In this document: piece by piece, positions 1-12,269 of the stretch
Layout: each line of letters opens with the position of its first letter
Numbering within the stretch: position 1 is the first letter of the stretch
Assembly (NCBI GenBank): GCA_932521025.1
Contig: OW051469.1
Coordinates: forward strand, 9,622,398-9,686,397
Direction: 5' to 3'
From: Oscheius onirici
Taxonomy: Eukaryota; Nematoda; Chromadorea; Rhabditida; Rhabditidae
Length of the DNA stretch: 64,000 nucleotides
The notes under the pieces: model-generated
What the model was told of the DNA's origin: nothing
The model's input: the letters and a program-made list of their open reading frames with translations, nothing else
Database searches by the model: none
Program-made: the position numbers and the translations under genes

Positions 1-1880
1 TTTCCCCCTTCCGGCTCGTAGAGGCGTGTTAGCAGTCCTACAGAAGTCGACTTTCCACAGCCAGAGTGTCCAACAAGTGCGACAGTCTGTCCAGGTTCAA
101 TTGTCAGATTCATTCCGTTCAAAATCTGGAATTCATATTTTTATGGTGTTTTGCATAAGGTTACCTTAGCCTCTTTTCTGCTGGGATATCGGAAGTGGAC
201 GTTCTTGAACTCTACTCTTCCAACTACTCTGTCCGGTCTTCTTCCTTTCTTGTCGTAGGCATCAATCTTGGGAGTCTGTAATTTGACAATTCCACTTTAC
301 GAAAAGATGCATACCCTGTCAATTGCCTGATAGATTGTAGCTGCAGAAACTCTTGCATTCAGGAGTACCATTAAGTGAGGAGAGATGAGACCAAGAAAAT
401 AAGCGCCGAGAAGCATGGCCCACACACAAATGAAAACGTCTCCGGGTTTGTGAATTATGTCGACCTTCAGCAGATAGCCACCGTAGAGCATACCACATCC
501 AAGAAAGGCGAACAGGATGAAAAAGAAGAACCCTCCAAAGAGACCGCTCCAGAAACCTTTCCAGATGGCATAGCTTTTTCCCCTCGCGAGCTCGACTGAA
601 TATCGTTCGACCATAGTCGGCTGTCCGTTAAAAGCTTGGACAGTACGAACTCCCATAAGTGATTCTTCGGCGATTGCTCCGGCCCTTCCAACTCCGGCTA
701 GCTCAGCAATTGTTGTCGAAGTCATCTTTCTGGCCATCAAGGACATACAAATGCAGCAGGCTGGCGCTACTCCGAGCATCATCAAAGCCAGTCTCCATTG
801 GTAGATAAAGGATACGACAACGGCTGCAATGAACATGGCAGCTCCACGGATCAGAAGACCGAGCTTATCTCCGATACCTTCACGAATACGCTCGATGTTG
901 CTAAAAATTGATTGTTGCTCGAAAATACTAAACTCTTACTCATTGAGCTTGGTGGTCAAGGCTCCCGAGTGGTTCTTGTCAAACCAGCCGGCATTTTGTC
1001 TCAAGATTGACCTGACATAGTGATGCCGAGTCTTGGCAATGATTCTCGTGCAAACTTGTTGGAAGCAAAGATACTAAAAAAAATTATTGCAGGTTTTCGA
1101 ATAACCAAACCTGAATAAAGTTTGTGATGAGGATGAATACTCCTATTCCGAGGAAAATGTACACGTTTTCGTAGGCTTTAACACGGAATGTTCGACTATT
1201 CGGCGGGTAGACAAGGAGTGTGTTTGTCATTCGGCCGGATACTAGTGCCAGAATCGGCTGTGAGATACCAGAGATGCACGCACAGACGACGCCGATGAAG
1301 ATTAGAAAGTAGTCCCATTTTGTACCGTATCGGAACTGTAAGAAAAGTTAGGGTCTTGAAACGAATAAGAAACATATACGGTAAAGTCATCTCCTCGCAT
1401 TAAAGCCACAGCAATGTTTTACAAAGTTGTAGAGCATATCAACAGAAACAGATTTTATCGAACGCTAGTGTCACGTAGTCTACCAAGGTCGCCTAGATGG
1501 TACGGATGCGAGCTGGCAGAATGCTGACAATGAGATAGGAAAACCGATTACAACCTGGGCAGGAATCAAAGCACTCATAAATAGATTAAAACTCACCAGT
1601 CCCATGATTGAAACGGGCTCAACTTCTAGCACCTGATTGGCCAAGTCACCTCTGAAAATTGTGTCTCACAAAACGTTGATCTACTGTCATACCTGCACAA
1701 GAGAATGTTCAAAATCTTCTCTCCAAATGAGGTTTTGTATTCTCTCTTCGGGCCATCTTCGTCGTCGTCGTCGGGAGGTAGAGCATAAGCCGGCATGGCC
1801 AACACTGTGCTCTTCTTCGATTGTTGTGAATCTCGCAAAGGAGATACTGCCCGACGCAAAGATGGCTCTTTGGGAGCCAT
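1..1880 (-). CDS. ABCB/P-glycoprotein transporter A, N-terminal half (runs off left edge)
   Basis: ATP-driven efflux pump of the P-glycoprotein (ABCB1) family, expected in the plasma membrane exporting hydrophobic compounds. Visible exons, in reading order: 1880-1693, 1651-1597, 1335-1111, 1073-940, 900-315, 275-165 and 125 to the edge. They encode an acidic cytoplasmic N-terminus, the first six-helix transmembrane domain (with the motif [11 protein letters not shown]) and the start of NBD1 with Walker [10 protein letters not shown]. The rest lies outside the window. The start ATG at 1880 is preceded by an acceptor (TTTACAG) in the 5' leader that fits cis- or trans-splicing. Intron positions match those of the neighbouring gene at 3533-8492, and 393 bp (683-1075) are identical to it, intron included. 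No frameshift is seen in the visible part. The family is certain; which pgp gene it corresponds to is not. Confidence 0.9.
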
Positions 1881-2475
1881 CTTTTGTCGGACACGCTTCG
1901 AATCGACGCTTTTCTGTAAATTGAAATACTTAAAATGAATCCGCGAGAAATGACATGATCGGAAAGAAAGAGGAAAAAAAGAGACTAGAGAGCACGTCAG
2001 CAATGAAAGTAGTGCCTACTTCTCGGCAAGAGTTTAAGTAGTAGAGCCATGTACTTGGTACACAAGGTGGTGATGATAATGCGCCAGACGGAAAGCCCGG
2101 TGGTTCTTTGCTAATATTTGGAGAAGAGGTTAGAAGAACAAGCTGACAAAACGAGTTGGAAGATCACTGACCTCCGTCATCATAATGCATAGAAATAAAT
2201 ATATCATCTGCCTTCTACCAGTATCCACTCTCAATGTTTATAAACTTTTGTAAAGGCTTTATGGTTTCTAGTCAGCTATCAGTCATTTCTGGTTACATAT
2301 ACAGTGAGTATTACCTATATATTTGGAGAAACTTTGGTGTTCTGAAAACGTGTCTCATTACAGACTAGCCTATGTAGCAGGCTAAAATCGTAGAGAAAGA
2401 GTGGACCTCGTTTTCTCTAATACTCTTGCAAAACTAATATTTTTTGTTAAATTCAGTGACTACTCTTTATTCATA

Positions 2476-3077
2476 TTACGTGTGGAAAGAATAAATGGCC
2501 TAAAAAACTTGTTAGCTTCTCGAAATTCGCGTCGGAAGGGGTGAAATTGGGTCGAAGAATGTCTCATAGAATGTTCTAGAAGCTTTTGGAAACCCAGTTT
2601 TTTGCCTCTTTTCGCCACTTCCATCGCGAATTTCGAGAAGCAAACAAGTTTTTGGGTAAAAGCAAATCAGTACGATGCTATAGGAAGAATAAAAAAATTT
2701 TGACCAAAAAATTCCATGATACCCCCCTACATGGTGTTTTTGGGCAAGAGCAAAAAATTTAGGAGCGAGTGTTTGAGAAAACTGTTCGATGGCTTCGGCT
2801 GATATTTTGCAGGGATATAGCCTCATATGTGATGCATCTAATAGGCCATAGCACATGTCGTTATGTTTTCAACAAAAAAAATTATAGGTCCGACAGTGCC
2901 GCGATGTCGGACCCCAAAAAGTGATAAAATCGACCTAGCTCCAGAGAAGATGCAAATTGGCTGAAATTTTGTGGGGAAGTTGGGCCCAATACTGCCACCT
3001 TCCAGCCAAATTGTGGGGGCATTTGGATTAAAAACAAAAACTTTAGAAGGGAGGCCATTTATTCTTTCCACACGTAA
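2476..3077. mobile_element. TA-flanked MITE (Tc1/mariner-like ends)
   Basis: The ends are perfect or near-perfect inverted repeats of about 26 bp (left TTACGTGTGGAAAGAATAAA..., right its reverse complement ending ...CACACGTAA), each flanked by TA. A second inverted pair lies inside (about 2508-2531 against 2624-2647, both built on CTTCTCGAAATTCGCG). There is no transposase reading frame, so the element is non-autonomous. The homologous upstream region of the neighbouring gene has a single TA at 9085-9086 at the same point, which is an empty site. TA target duplication and the TIR design fit Tc1/mariner; the family name is inference. Confidence 0.85.
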
Positions 3078-3465
3078 TACTTTTTTGATATCAGACAGTT
3101 ACAGACAATTTTTATGGGCTCTGACTAGTGGAAACAGCATTGGACATGCTTTTGTGAAAGAAAGTTTTACCAAACAACACAGCATCGTGGCATTCTAAAA
3201 ATATAATAGTGGAATCTTGGCAACAGATTAATATGCAGAATTCTATAATAAAAAAGTGTGAATTGTAAAATTTCTTTTTACGTGTTTAGCTGCATCTTTT
3301 TACGTGTTTAGCTGCGTTGACTCTACCTCAAACTGCTGTAGACTACTGAACTTTGGTTCTTACTTAAGCTGTTCTTTTTTTCGAAATACGATTATTTTTT
3401 AGGGTCATGCAACTTGAGCGTTGATAATCAGTTAGGAGACAATTTAAGTCGATAGGATAAACTGA

Positions 3466-3471
3466 TTTATT
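3466..3471 (-). terminator. AATAAA polyadenylation signal of ABCB gene B
   Basis: AATAAA on the minus strand about 65 nt after the stop codon. It lies inside the block AAAATAAATCAGTTTATCC, which is also present after the stop of the distant inverted paralog near 51678, so the 3' UTR is conserved between these two copies. Confidence 0.7.
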
Positions 3472-3532
3472 TTCTGAGCTATAAGTACATCGAAACCCGT
3501 AACAGAAAAGCACACTAATTTTTGGACAGACA

Positions 3533-6500
3533 TTAGGTGGCAAGGTCCTGACTCTTGACAAGTTTGTAGTATCGTCCCTTCCTCTGCACGAGCTGAGTGT
3601 GAGTACCACTCTCGCGGACCTTTCCGCCCTCGATGTAGACAATGAGATCCGAATTCTGGATGGAACTGAGACGATGAGCAATGGTGATGCAGGTTCGACC
3701 CTCTCTGGCTCGATCGAGAGCTTCTTGCACAGCTCGTTCTGATTCTGAATCAAGGGCAGAAGTGGCCTCGTCCAGGAGTAGAATTTTGGGATCTCGGACT
3801 AGTGCTCGAGCAATGGCAATTCTTTGTTTTTGACCACCGGACAGCTGAGTTCCACGTTCTCCGACCTAAATCTCAGTTATTAAAAGGAAAGAGTCAATTA
3901 CAATACCTCAGTTTCTATTCCTTGAGGAAGATTGGACAAGAATCTTTTGCAGTTGGCCAGCTCCAGAGCTTGATCAATCTTCTCCATTGGAACGTCTCCT
4001 AGACCGAAACAGATGTTGTCCTTGATGCTTCCGGCAAAGAGACGAGGCTCTTGACCAACCAATGCCATCTGTGTTCTCAGATGATTCAGGTTCATCTTCT
4101 TGATATCCGTTCCATCGAATCTCTGAAGATTTGCTGTTTATAAAATCCCTAGTTTCAACTGACCAGAGCGCCACCTGTAGTATCGTAGAATCGTTCCAGC
4201 ATTGATATGCAAGTTGATTTTCCGGATCCTGATGGGCCAACCAATGCGACAGTCTGTCCACGTGTTGCCGTGAACTGCAGTCCCTTCATGATGGGTTGAC
4301 GCGGTCGCTGAGGGTAGGAGAAGTTCACGTTTTCGAAGAGAATGTTTCCTCTGATGTTCTAAAATGATAACTTAGGAAAATATTAAAGATTGGCTTACAA
4401 CTTTCTCTCCAACGTCAGCATCTCCCGTTTTTGGTTTTCTGTAGATCATGCTGAACATGAGACCGGCAGCCGTCTTGGCTTTGACAAATTCGGGGAAGTA
4501 TTGGCTGGAATTCATGACAGCTACGGAGCCGAGGAGCATGGCAATGATGCATCTAAACAGAATTTTGTTAGCAAAAAATGAAGAATAGAATTTACCTGAA
4601 GACTTTGTCAGATGTCTTGTCCTCGATATAGATAATGTGAATACCAACTGCATAGGTCAGAGTCATCATAAAATACATGAAGGACTGAGAAACGGTAAAG
4701 TTGATCGCTTCGTAGATACCTGTAAATAAAAATGTTATTCTCTAACGACATGTAGAAGAAGCGTCATGTTGCGACTGAAGGTCAATTATGGCGGATGACT
4801 AGAAATTACGGGCACGAGAAAGTTCCTATATCCTACCTTTCTTAATCTCCCGGTGTTTTTGATTCTTGCTGGCGTGTTCGTAATGATCGTAGAAGCGTCC
4901 AGTCCTGGTCAACAACTGAATCGTTCGGACGTTTTCAATAATTTCAATCGCAATTCTTCCAGCCTCGTCGTTCTTGATCAGCTCCAGATTTTCGTTCATG
5001 ATAATGTAGGACAGCGAGATCATTGTCGCGGCTAGCAGAAGAATCATTCCCGTGCCGATGATGGCCACCTGCCACGAGTTGATGAAGCCGATGGTGATGC
5101 ATCCGATAATAGCAGCGAGGGCATAGATCACTTGAAGGGCCCGAGAATCGATGACAGCCTTGATGTTGGGAGCATCTGAAGCCAGCCGAGTGATCAGCTT
5201 GCCCGGTGTATGAGCCGGATTGTCAAAGTAGGAGGCATCCTGGTAGAGAAGATTCTCGAAAACTTGAACTCTGAATCGCATGGCCAGATTCTCGGAGACG
5301 ATGGCGAAGAAAATGCTCTGAAAAAATTGATTTTTGAAAAAAAGCTTGTGACATACGCTGAGAAGCTGGAAGATGAAGATTCCGACACCGACTGAGGAGA
5401 AAATGATAACGGCCATGGCTAGTCTGTGCATCATGGCACTACCGAATGGAACGAACGTAAAGGCCTCAAAGACATATCCGAAAATCAAGGCAAGAGCTGG
5501 GAGCTCGAGTCCACGAATCAGAGCAGAGACAAAGCCGAGAAACATGTAGAGATAGTTGCCTTGTGCATTCTTGTAGATGTCGTAAAAGCCGGCAGTTATC
5601 TGCCCATCCTCTGCCATGACCTTCTTTACCTCCTGGGCAAACGCTTCAGCCTCAGCATCGTCTACATCTTTGCGAGAAGTATTTCCGAGAGAATCTTGAT
5701 AAGAAGCTCCTCTGACGAAGGCATCATGACCTGATCTTTTCGAGGCGTTGAGAGAAGATGCCCGGGAAGAGCGTGAGACTGTGAACTGGCTGTGATCGTC
5801 AAGATCAATCTCTTCATCCTCAAAGGGTGCCACTTCTTGTTCCGGTTGGAATTGCTGGGCCTTAACCAGTTCAAAGTAGCGTCCCTTCATAGCTACCAGC
5901 TCGTCATGACTGCCCTGTTCAGCAATCTGTCCCTTCTCGAAGACGACAATCTTGTCGGCATCTCTCACGGTGGACAGGCGATGGGCAATTATGATAGTTG
6001 AGCGGCCTTTGGAGGCATTGTTCAAGGCTTCCTGGACAATACTCTCACTCTGGGCATCCAGTGCAGAAGTGGCCTCGTCCAGGAGAAGAACCTTAGGGTC
6101 ACGAGCAAGTGTTCTTGCAATGGCGACACGTTGCTTCTGGCCTCCAGAAAGCTGGACTCCCCCATCTCCAATCAGAGTATCGTATCCCTTCGGCATCTTC
6201 ATGATAAAGTCGTGAGCATTGGCCATCTTGCAGACGTGGACCATTTGTTCTCTTGAGATCTGGGGATTGCCGAACTTGATGTTAGCATCGATAGTGTCGT
6301 TGAAAAGGATGGGTTCTTGTTGCACGATACCGACTGTGTTTCTCAGCCAATCAATGTTCAGATCGCGAACGTCAACTCCGTCCAGGAGCACATTTCCCCC
6401 TTCCGGCTCGTAGAGGCGTGTTAGCAGTCCTACAGAAGTTGACTTTCCACAGCCAGAGTGTCCAACAAGTGCGACAGTCTGTCCGGGTTCAATTGTCAGA

Positions 6501-8492
6501 TTCATTCCGTTCAGAACCTAAAGAATTACCTAATAAATGAAGTACTGTGAATAGCCTCACCTTAGCCTCTTTTCTGCTCGGATAACGGAAGTGGACATTC
6601 TTGAATTCGACTCTTCCTACAACTCTGTCCGGTCTTCTGCCTTTCTCGTCGTAGGCATCGATCTTGGGTGTCTGAAACTTAAGGTGTAAACTTGAGTACA
6701 TAGGTACATACTCTGTCAATGGCCTGATAGATGGTAGCGGCAGCAACTCTTGCATTCAACAGTACCATCAGATGAGGTGAAATGAGTCCGAGGAAGTAGG
6801 CTCCAAGAAGCATGGACATTACACAGATGAAGACGTCTCCAGGTGTGTGAATGATGTCGACCTTCAGCAAGTAGCCTCCGTAGAGCATACCGCATCCGAG
6901 GAAGGCGAACAGGATGAAAAAGAAGAATCCTCCAAAGAGACCGCTCCAAAATCCTTTCCAGATGGCATAGCTTTTTCCCTTCGAGAGCTCGACTGAATAT
7001 CGTTCGACCATGGTAGGCTGTCCGTTGAAAGCTTGGACAGTCCGAACTCCCATGAGTGATTCCTCAGCAATGGCTCCAGCCCTTCCAACTCCGGCTAGCT
7101 CAGCAATTGTTGTCGAAGTCATCTTTCTGGCCATCAAGGACATACAAATGCAGCAGGCTGGCGCTACTCCGAGCATCATCAAAGCCAGTCTCCATTGGTA
7201 GATAAAGGATACGACAACGGCTGCAATGAACATGGCAGCTCCACGGATCAGAAGACCGAGCTTATCTCCGATACCTTCACGAATACGCTCGATGTTGCTA
7301 AAAATTGATTGTTGCTCGAAAATACTAAACTCTTACTCATTGAGCTTGGTGGTCAAGGCTCCCGAGTGGTTCTTGTCAAACCAGCCGGCATTTTGTCTCA
7401 AGATTGACCTGACATAGTGATGCCGAGTCTTGGCAATGATTCTCGTGCAAACTTGTTGGAAGCAAAGATACTGAAATTTTTGGTTACTTGTTTTCTTTTT
7501 TGTTGGTACCTGGATAAAATTCGTGATTAAGATGAATACTCCGATTCCGAGGAAGATATAAACATTTTCGTAGGCTTTGACACGGAATGTCCGATTGTTC
7601 GGCGGGTAGATGAGAAGAACATTAGTGATACGACCTGATACCAGAGCCAGAATTGGCTGTGAGACTCCAGAGATACAGGCGCATATGATACCAATGAAGA
7701 GCATACAGTAGTCCCATTTTGTACCGTATCGAAACTGAACAGAAGTATTGTTCCAAATTGTTTGGCTCAAAAAGAGTTGGCAGCGTTCTCTCTCACCCGC
7801 AGACACTATTTGCCCTTGCACATGTTTGCAAGGCCCTTCATGTTCAAATGACAGCTACAGACTACACGGGCGCGTAAAAGTTAGCGAAATAGGTTTTGAA
7901 CTGGTGCATAATCGTTTCGGAAAACTATATTATCATTGAAAAAAAGTATTCGGAAATGGGTCTCGCAGTTAAATTGGATTAATTGATTCTCATAGCTGTG
8001 AAAATACTACGGCAATGTTTTCAGCCTTTTGAGCGGCAATGTTTTACAAAGTTGTAGAACAGATCAACAGCAACAGGTTTGGTCACCTAGTCTACCAAGG
8101 TCGCCTAGATGGTACGGATGCGAGCTGGCAGAATGCTGACAATGAGATAGAAAAACCGATTACAACCTGGGCAGGAATCAAAGCACTCATAAATAGATTA
8201 AAACTCACCAGTCCCATGATTGAAACCGGCTCAACTTCTAGCACCTGATTGGCCAAGTCACCTCTGAAAGCTATGTCTAAAAAAGTTAGGATAGTTTGGT
8301 ATACCTGCACAAGAGAATGTTCAAAATTTTCTCTGCAAATGAGGTCTTGTATTCTCTCTTCGGGCCATCTTCGTCGTCGTCGTCGGGAGGCAGAGCATAA
8401 GCCGGCATTGCCAGCACTGTGCTCTTCTTCGATTGTTGTGAATCTCGCAAAGGAGATACTGTGCGCCGCAAAGATGGCTCTTTGGGAGCCAT
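3533..8492 (-). CDS. ABCB/P-glycoprotein full transporter B (complete)
   Basis: Complete 13-exon gene predicted to encode 1,320 aa, a normal length for P-glycoprotein. Exons: 8492-8305, 8263-8209, 7734-7510, 7470-7337, 7297-6712, 6671-6561, 6517-5357, 5317-4837, 4719-4596, 4552-4399, 4358-4164, 4122-3907, 3865-3533; all phases join in frame. Order: acidic N-tail, TMD1, NBD1 (Walker [11 protein letters not shown]-loop IVQQEP, signature LSGGQKQR, Walker [13 protein letters not shown]-loop [10 protein letters not shown]), a Ser-rich linker, TMD2, NBD2 ([28 protein letters not shown]). Both ATP sites look competent. It is in tandem with gene A, which lies downstream on the same strand. The last two exons are almost identical to those of the inverted paralog at 44642-51615. 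It has fewer introns than that paralog: the linker and early TMD2 are each uninterrupted here. Function as a xenobiotic exporter is inferred from the family. Confidence 0.95.
7471..8208 (-). other. Introns of ABCB gene B with a ~220 bp size difference from gene A
   Basis: Intron 2 (8208-7735, 474 bp) is about 215 bp longer than the matching intron of gene A (1596-1336). The part next to exon 2 (8035-8208) is nearly identical to 1420-1596. The segment around 7741-8034 has no counterpart in gene A, so it was gained here or lost there. Near 8037 the intron contains a copy of the GCAATGTTTTACAAAGTTGT repeat edge seen at other places in the window. Confidence 0.55.
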
Positions 8493-10602
8493 CTTTTGTC
8501 GGACACGCTTCGAATCGACGCTTTTCTGTAAAAATAAAATACTTAGAAGGAATCTGGGAGAAAAATTAAGAGAGAGCAGAGAATGTCTCATGAATGAACA
8601 GGGTGCCCCACCTTGAGTTTAAGTAGCAGAGCCATGTAGTTGGCACACAAGGCGGCAGGAGGCGGAGGTAGTGCGCAAGACGGGGAGAGACCCCCGGCTC
8701 TGTGGTTTGTGACTACAGTTTGGAGCCTAGGTTAACAAGCTGACAATACGAGTTTGGTCGACTACTGACCTCCGTCACCTGGTGCAATCCTTTCTTTAGT
8801 CTGTGTCCACAGTTGATGTTTACAGGTCCAGGCAGAGGTTTTATGATTTGCAGTCACCTTTTAGTCATTTCCGGTCTTACTGATAGCAGTCTACTATATC
8901 CCCTAAAAAGTTTGAGCCCTGTAAAATGTTTCCATTACAGTATCGCATAGTCTAAGCAAATGTTCCAAGACTGGTCCTGTGGCCAGACAAACAGCCTGGT
9001 GATTGGACTACGGTAATCCTTCTTCCATCCTCTTTCAGTTAAAAAAAACAGTTAAATCATAAGTTTTGGTGACTATTTATTTCATATTTTTGATATGAAA
9101 CAGTCAGTTTCTATTTTTGTGCTCTCTGACTGATGAAAACAACTTTGTATACTTTCCCGGGAGAATTTCAACCAAAATATAACAGTGCCACGAAGTTGAA
9201 TTAGAGAAAATGGTGTAGGTGCCCAGTTAATATCCATGTTTTTTATTAGATAACAAAAATTTATAAAAAATCAAGCTTTTTCAGCTGTAGTTCTCTGAGA
9301 AACTTTAGACTTGTTTGACTTTCTCCCAATAGTTACACACAGAACTGACTTCCTCCTGTAAGACTAAGCAGTCTATTGTTTTCCTTTGTGACCAGATTCC
9401 ACTGTTCCGATTTGTATTTTGCCGTCCCTCGTTGACACAACTTCATGTAGACTACTGAACTTTGGTTCTCACTCAAGCCGCCAATAACCAATAGAAAGTG
9501 AGTAGTGTGTAAGGGTCAAGTTCTATTATGTTTTACAACAGTAATAATGTTTATTGAGCTGCACATAGCACACACTGAAGATTTTACTCTTAAAAAATGT
9601 TTATTCGGTTTTCCAGGTAGTTTGCCTGACAGAGATCACTTCCGAAGAGTAGGGAAGTCTTGGAGGGAAGATGAGCGCGTTGAATGATCAGAGTTGCTCA
9701 AGGTCCGTGATCAAACTACGGGATCCGTAGGACATGTTAGATACCAGGGTAGACTACCTTCATGTACAACCACCGAGATTGAACTTGAGATCAATTTCTT
9801 CATAGACTGTCGGAGACTGCCGGGCTCCTGGTTAAATAGGTTCCCCTGGTTCAGTTAAATATTCTAGAAGCTATACTTTTTGGCCCAATCCCATATATTT
9901 TTCGGAGCACCAATGATTTATTCATTGCTGCAAGATGATAGTTTTGCTGACAAAAGTGTAATGTTTACGTATTCACAATCAAAAAGGCATTGGCAGTTCA
10001 GATGTTTCTGTTTTTCAGATACCTGGGCGGCAAATGTTGAGCAAATAGTGGCACCCGGGGTTTCACAAGTCTGCGCAACTACTGGTTATTCGACTACAAT
10101 GCACAGGGTAGGGAGCGAAAGGAGTCAAAGAACCGCAAAAGTGTAGTTGTTAAACTGATTTTATGTGGTGGCACATGTTTTACTTAAATGGTCGCTGAGC
10201 TGCATTTGGGGAGATTCTTTTGACAAGAGTGGTACTTTCACTTGAATGGGAGACAGGAGTTTTCAGAAAAATATCCATGTCTAACTTTCTCGAGAAATTG
10301 GGAGACGCAGACGTCCGAGTCCAGAACACGAAGGTGTAAAAATTGTTCGAGGCTCGAAAAGAGTTTAAAAGCCTGACCAACACGGACACTTTTTGCACTA
10401 GAAAATTGTTAAAATATTGCCGTGTTCGCCCCAAAACACCCTGGTTCTTACCCCTTCTCTCTTAAAAGTCACAATCTGTGTGTCCTGTGCGCACACTTGG
10501 ACCTGGCAAACCCGTGAAAAGTACACAATCGTAGACGTTGTTAAACATGGCACTGATCTTCCGTCCTGGCTGTCCCTGATTTTTGTGAACTCAAAAATTC
10601 AT
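8493..10602. other. Intergenic DNA upstream of ABCB gene B
   Basis: Contains the 5' leader of gene B with an acceptor (TTTTTACAG) shortly before the ATG, then the duplicated upstream block to about 9480. Beyond that are a tRNA-derived repeat (9700-9855) and unassigned sequence. No convincing coding region was found between 9480 and 10602; short reading frames there lack splice context and domain similarity. Confidence 0.5.
9700..9855 (-). repeat. tRNA-derived SINE-like repeat, copy 1
   Basis: Read on the minus strand this matches 41490-41670 on the plus strand over about 150 bp. Shared blocks are GACAGTCTAT, AAGTTCAATC followed by CGG, GAAGGTAGTCTACCCTGG and GGATCC. The head resembles a tRNA, with an A-box-like CCCGG..AGTC region and a B-box-like AAGTTCAATCTC. 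This copy has a small deletion near the A box relative to the other. Two related dispersed copies with pol III-like boxes suggest a SINE family; no poly-A tail or target duplication was identified. Confidence 0.55.
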
Positions 10603-12015
10603 TTACTTCAAAAAAGCGCCTAATCGCAAAAAATTTGAACCGGTCTCTTCTTCCATCTTCGCCGTCCAGTACTTTTCCGTCGTTTCCTTCTGGGCAAGCG
10701 AGCGTCGAGCTCTCTCGATTCTTTTGCGCTGACAGTCGTAGCTGCCTGTAAGAAACGTTGCGATGAAAAAAAAACGAAAAGTAATTACCCAGCAGGGATC
10801 CAATTTGCTTCTTATCATTGCCTTTAACTTGTGACCAACTTTCTTGAATAATAGCCTTCGGGTTCAGATGAGGCTTATCCTTGGCCATTTCCTTCTGTTG
10901 ACTCTTGATGAGTTCAACCTTAATTTATGTGTTAAAAAGTAAATTATGTTTTACTTACCCTGTTAAGTTCATCATTGGGCCCATGATTATGGGGGACCAG
11001 AACTTCAATCGACCCGTTGTAACGATAGATTCGATAAGCTCCTGGACAGCAAGCAGAGGCACGGTTCCTGAAACCTAATTTCAAAAAATAACAGATTAGA
11101 AATTACCTAAAGTAGCAGTAATAGATGCTAGTTCCGTCCTTGTTTGCCCTCTGCATGCGCATCAAGTGACGGCTGAGGAGCTCGACCCGGTGGGTTCCGA
11201 CTCCTTTCAGGGAACGTTTCTAAAATTAATATTCTGAAAATTTGAGGAAGAAGAAAACTTACGGCCTTTAGGAGAGTATCTCTTCTAATTTTCCCCTCGG
11301 CCAGTCTCAGAGGATTGTGACCGTATTCGGATCGCTCGATGGCTCGAGAAGTCGTGGGCTTCAGGTCTTCTTCAAGATTATAGTCCGTTTCGTTCATCTC
11401 TTCTTGCACTTCTTCATCTACGTCTGGCTCTTCTTCTTTTATATTGGCGAACAGTTCTTCGGCAGCGATGCCTTCTGACTCTTCGCCTGTCTGCAAAATG
11501 TTTGTTTTAAAAACACCCCTCAAATTTGCATGTTTGTTCGAAATATTGGCTGAATATTCAATTTTTACATACAGCTAAATTTCTTGGAGTAAAAGTATGA
11601 AAACGCCAGCGATCGTTTAATTTTTCCTACATTTCGTAGACAGACTTTGCATTCAATTTCAACGGTCTAATTGTAAGGTTGCGTCACGATGATCTGTATT
11701 TGTTTCTTTTAGCAATGTTTACGCAAATGAACGAATTCCAATCAATATTTTTCCAAAAATAGCTAAATATTCAACTTGACAAACCTCCTCAACCTTGATA
11801 AGTGGCGGACACAGTTCTTCACCAGTTTCTTCGGAAAAATCCAATTTTTTGCATTTCACACAAATATCCTTCATTTCCTTGCCCGTCGTCAGTTGATCGA
11901 AGCCTTTTGCTAGCTGAAAACTTAGAATTCATCAAAAAAATGTTGAAAAACTTACAAGAGCATCCCTCGCCTCGGAAACCCTTCCTTCATCCGGTATCTT
12001 TACCAAAAGATACAT
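10603..12015 (-). CDS. FLYWCH-type zinc-finger protein with N-terminal CxxC module
   Basis: Seven exons in frame (12015-11956, 11913-11785, 11490-11263, 11219-11107, 11067-10959, 10918-10789, 10745-10603), 303 aa. Residues 1-42 (MYLLVKIPDEG... ending ICVKC) form a module also present at the start of the next two genes upstream. An acidic stretch follows. A FLYWCH-like C2H2 unit then appears: YYCYF, then ...ACCPGAYRIYRYNG...VPHNHGP, that is C-x9-C-x22-H-x-H spacing, with the preceding region in place of the usual F/Y-rich strand. FLYWCH proteins in nematodes are DNA-binding repressors (the FLH family), so a nuclear role is likely. The C-terminus is basic and helical. The start is preceded by ATTTCCAG, a trans-splice-type acceptor 6 nt before the ATG. 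The upstream C2H2 gene ends only 254 bp away on the same strand. Confidence 0.75.
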
Positions 12016-12269
12016 CCTGACTGGAAATATGGAATTTTTCAGTTTTCGGAATAAAAAGAAGAAAAATTCGCTAATTTTAGGCGAAAAAATAACCGAGAAG
12101 CAAAAAAATTATCGAAAGCGAGCCGCGTTAGCAAGCGCGTACGTGATCGACAGCAGAGCGTCCCCGCGTACGTAAAATAAAAAATTGACGGCGCAAAATT
12201 GCGTACTTAACGAAAAACTGTTCAAAGGACCTTATAATCGGAATTTTTATCTATTCTTGTAAAAAAAAT

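Larger units (their letters stand above)
1881..3532. other. Intergenic DNA upstream of ABCB gene A, duplicated with that of gene B
   Basis: No convincing gene. From about 1990 to 3370 the sequence aligns, with moderate divergence, to 8590-9480 upstream of the neighbouring ABCB gene. Shared landmarks include the run AGTTTAAGTAG near 2033 and 8618 and GACTACTGAACTTTGGTTCT near 3343 and 9448. The duplication unit therefore included promoter DNA as well as coding sequence. A MITE at 2476-3077 interrupts only this copy. Short tandem duplications of TTTTTACGTGTTTAGCTGC occur near 3276-3315. The last ~70 bp hold the 3' UTR of gene B. Confidence 0.6.

Noticed and set aside
1-1880. Gene A as a truncated pseudogene
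   Set aside because: It simply runs off the window edge; all visible exons are in frame with intact motifs.
10180-10434. Minus-strand frame between ABCB gene B and the FLYWCH gene
   Set aside because: No start/splice context, no domain, and composition like surrounding non-coding DNA.
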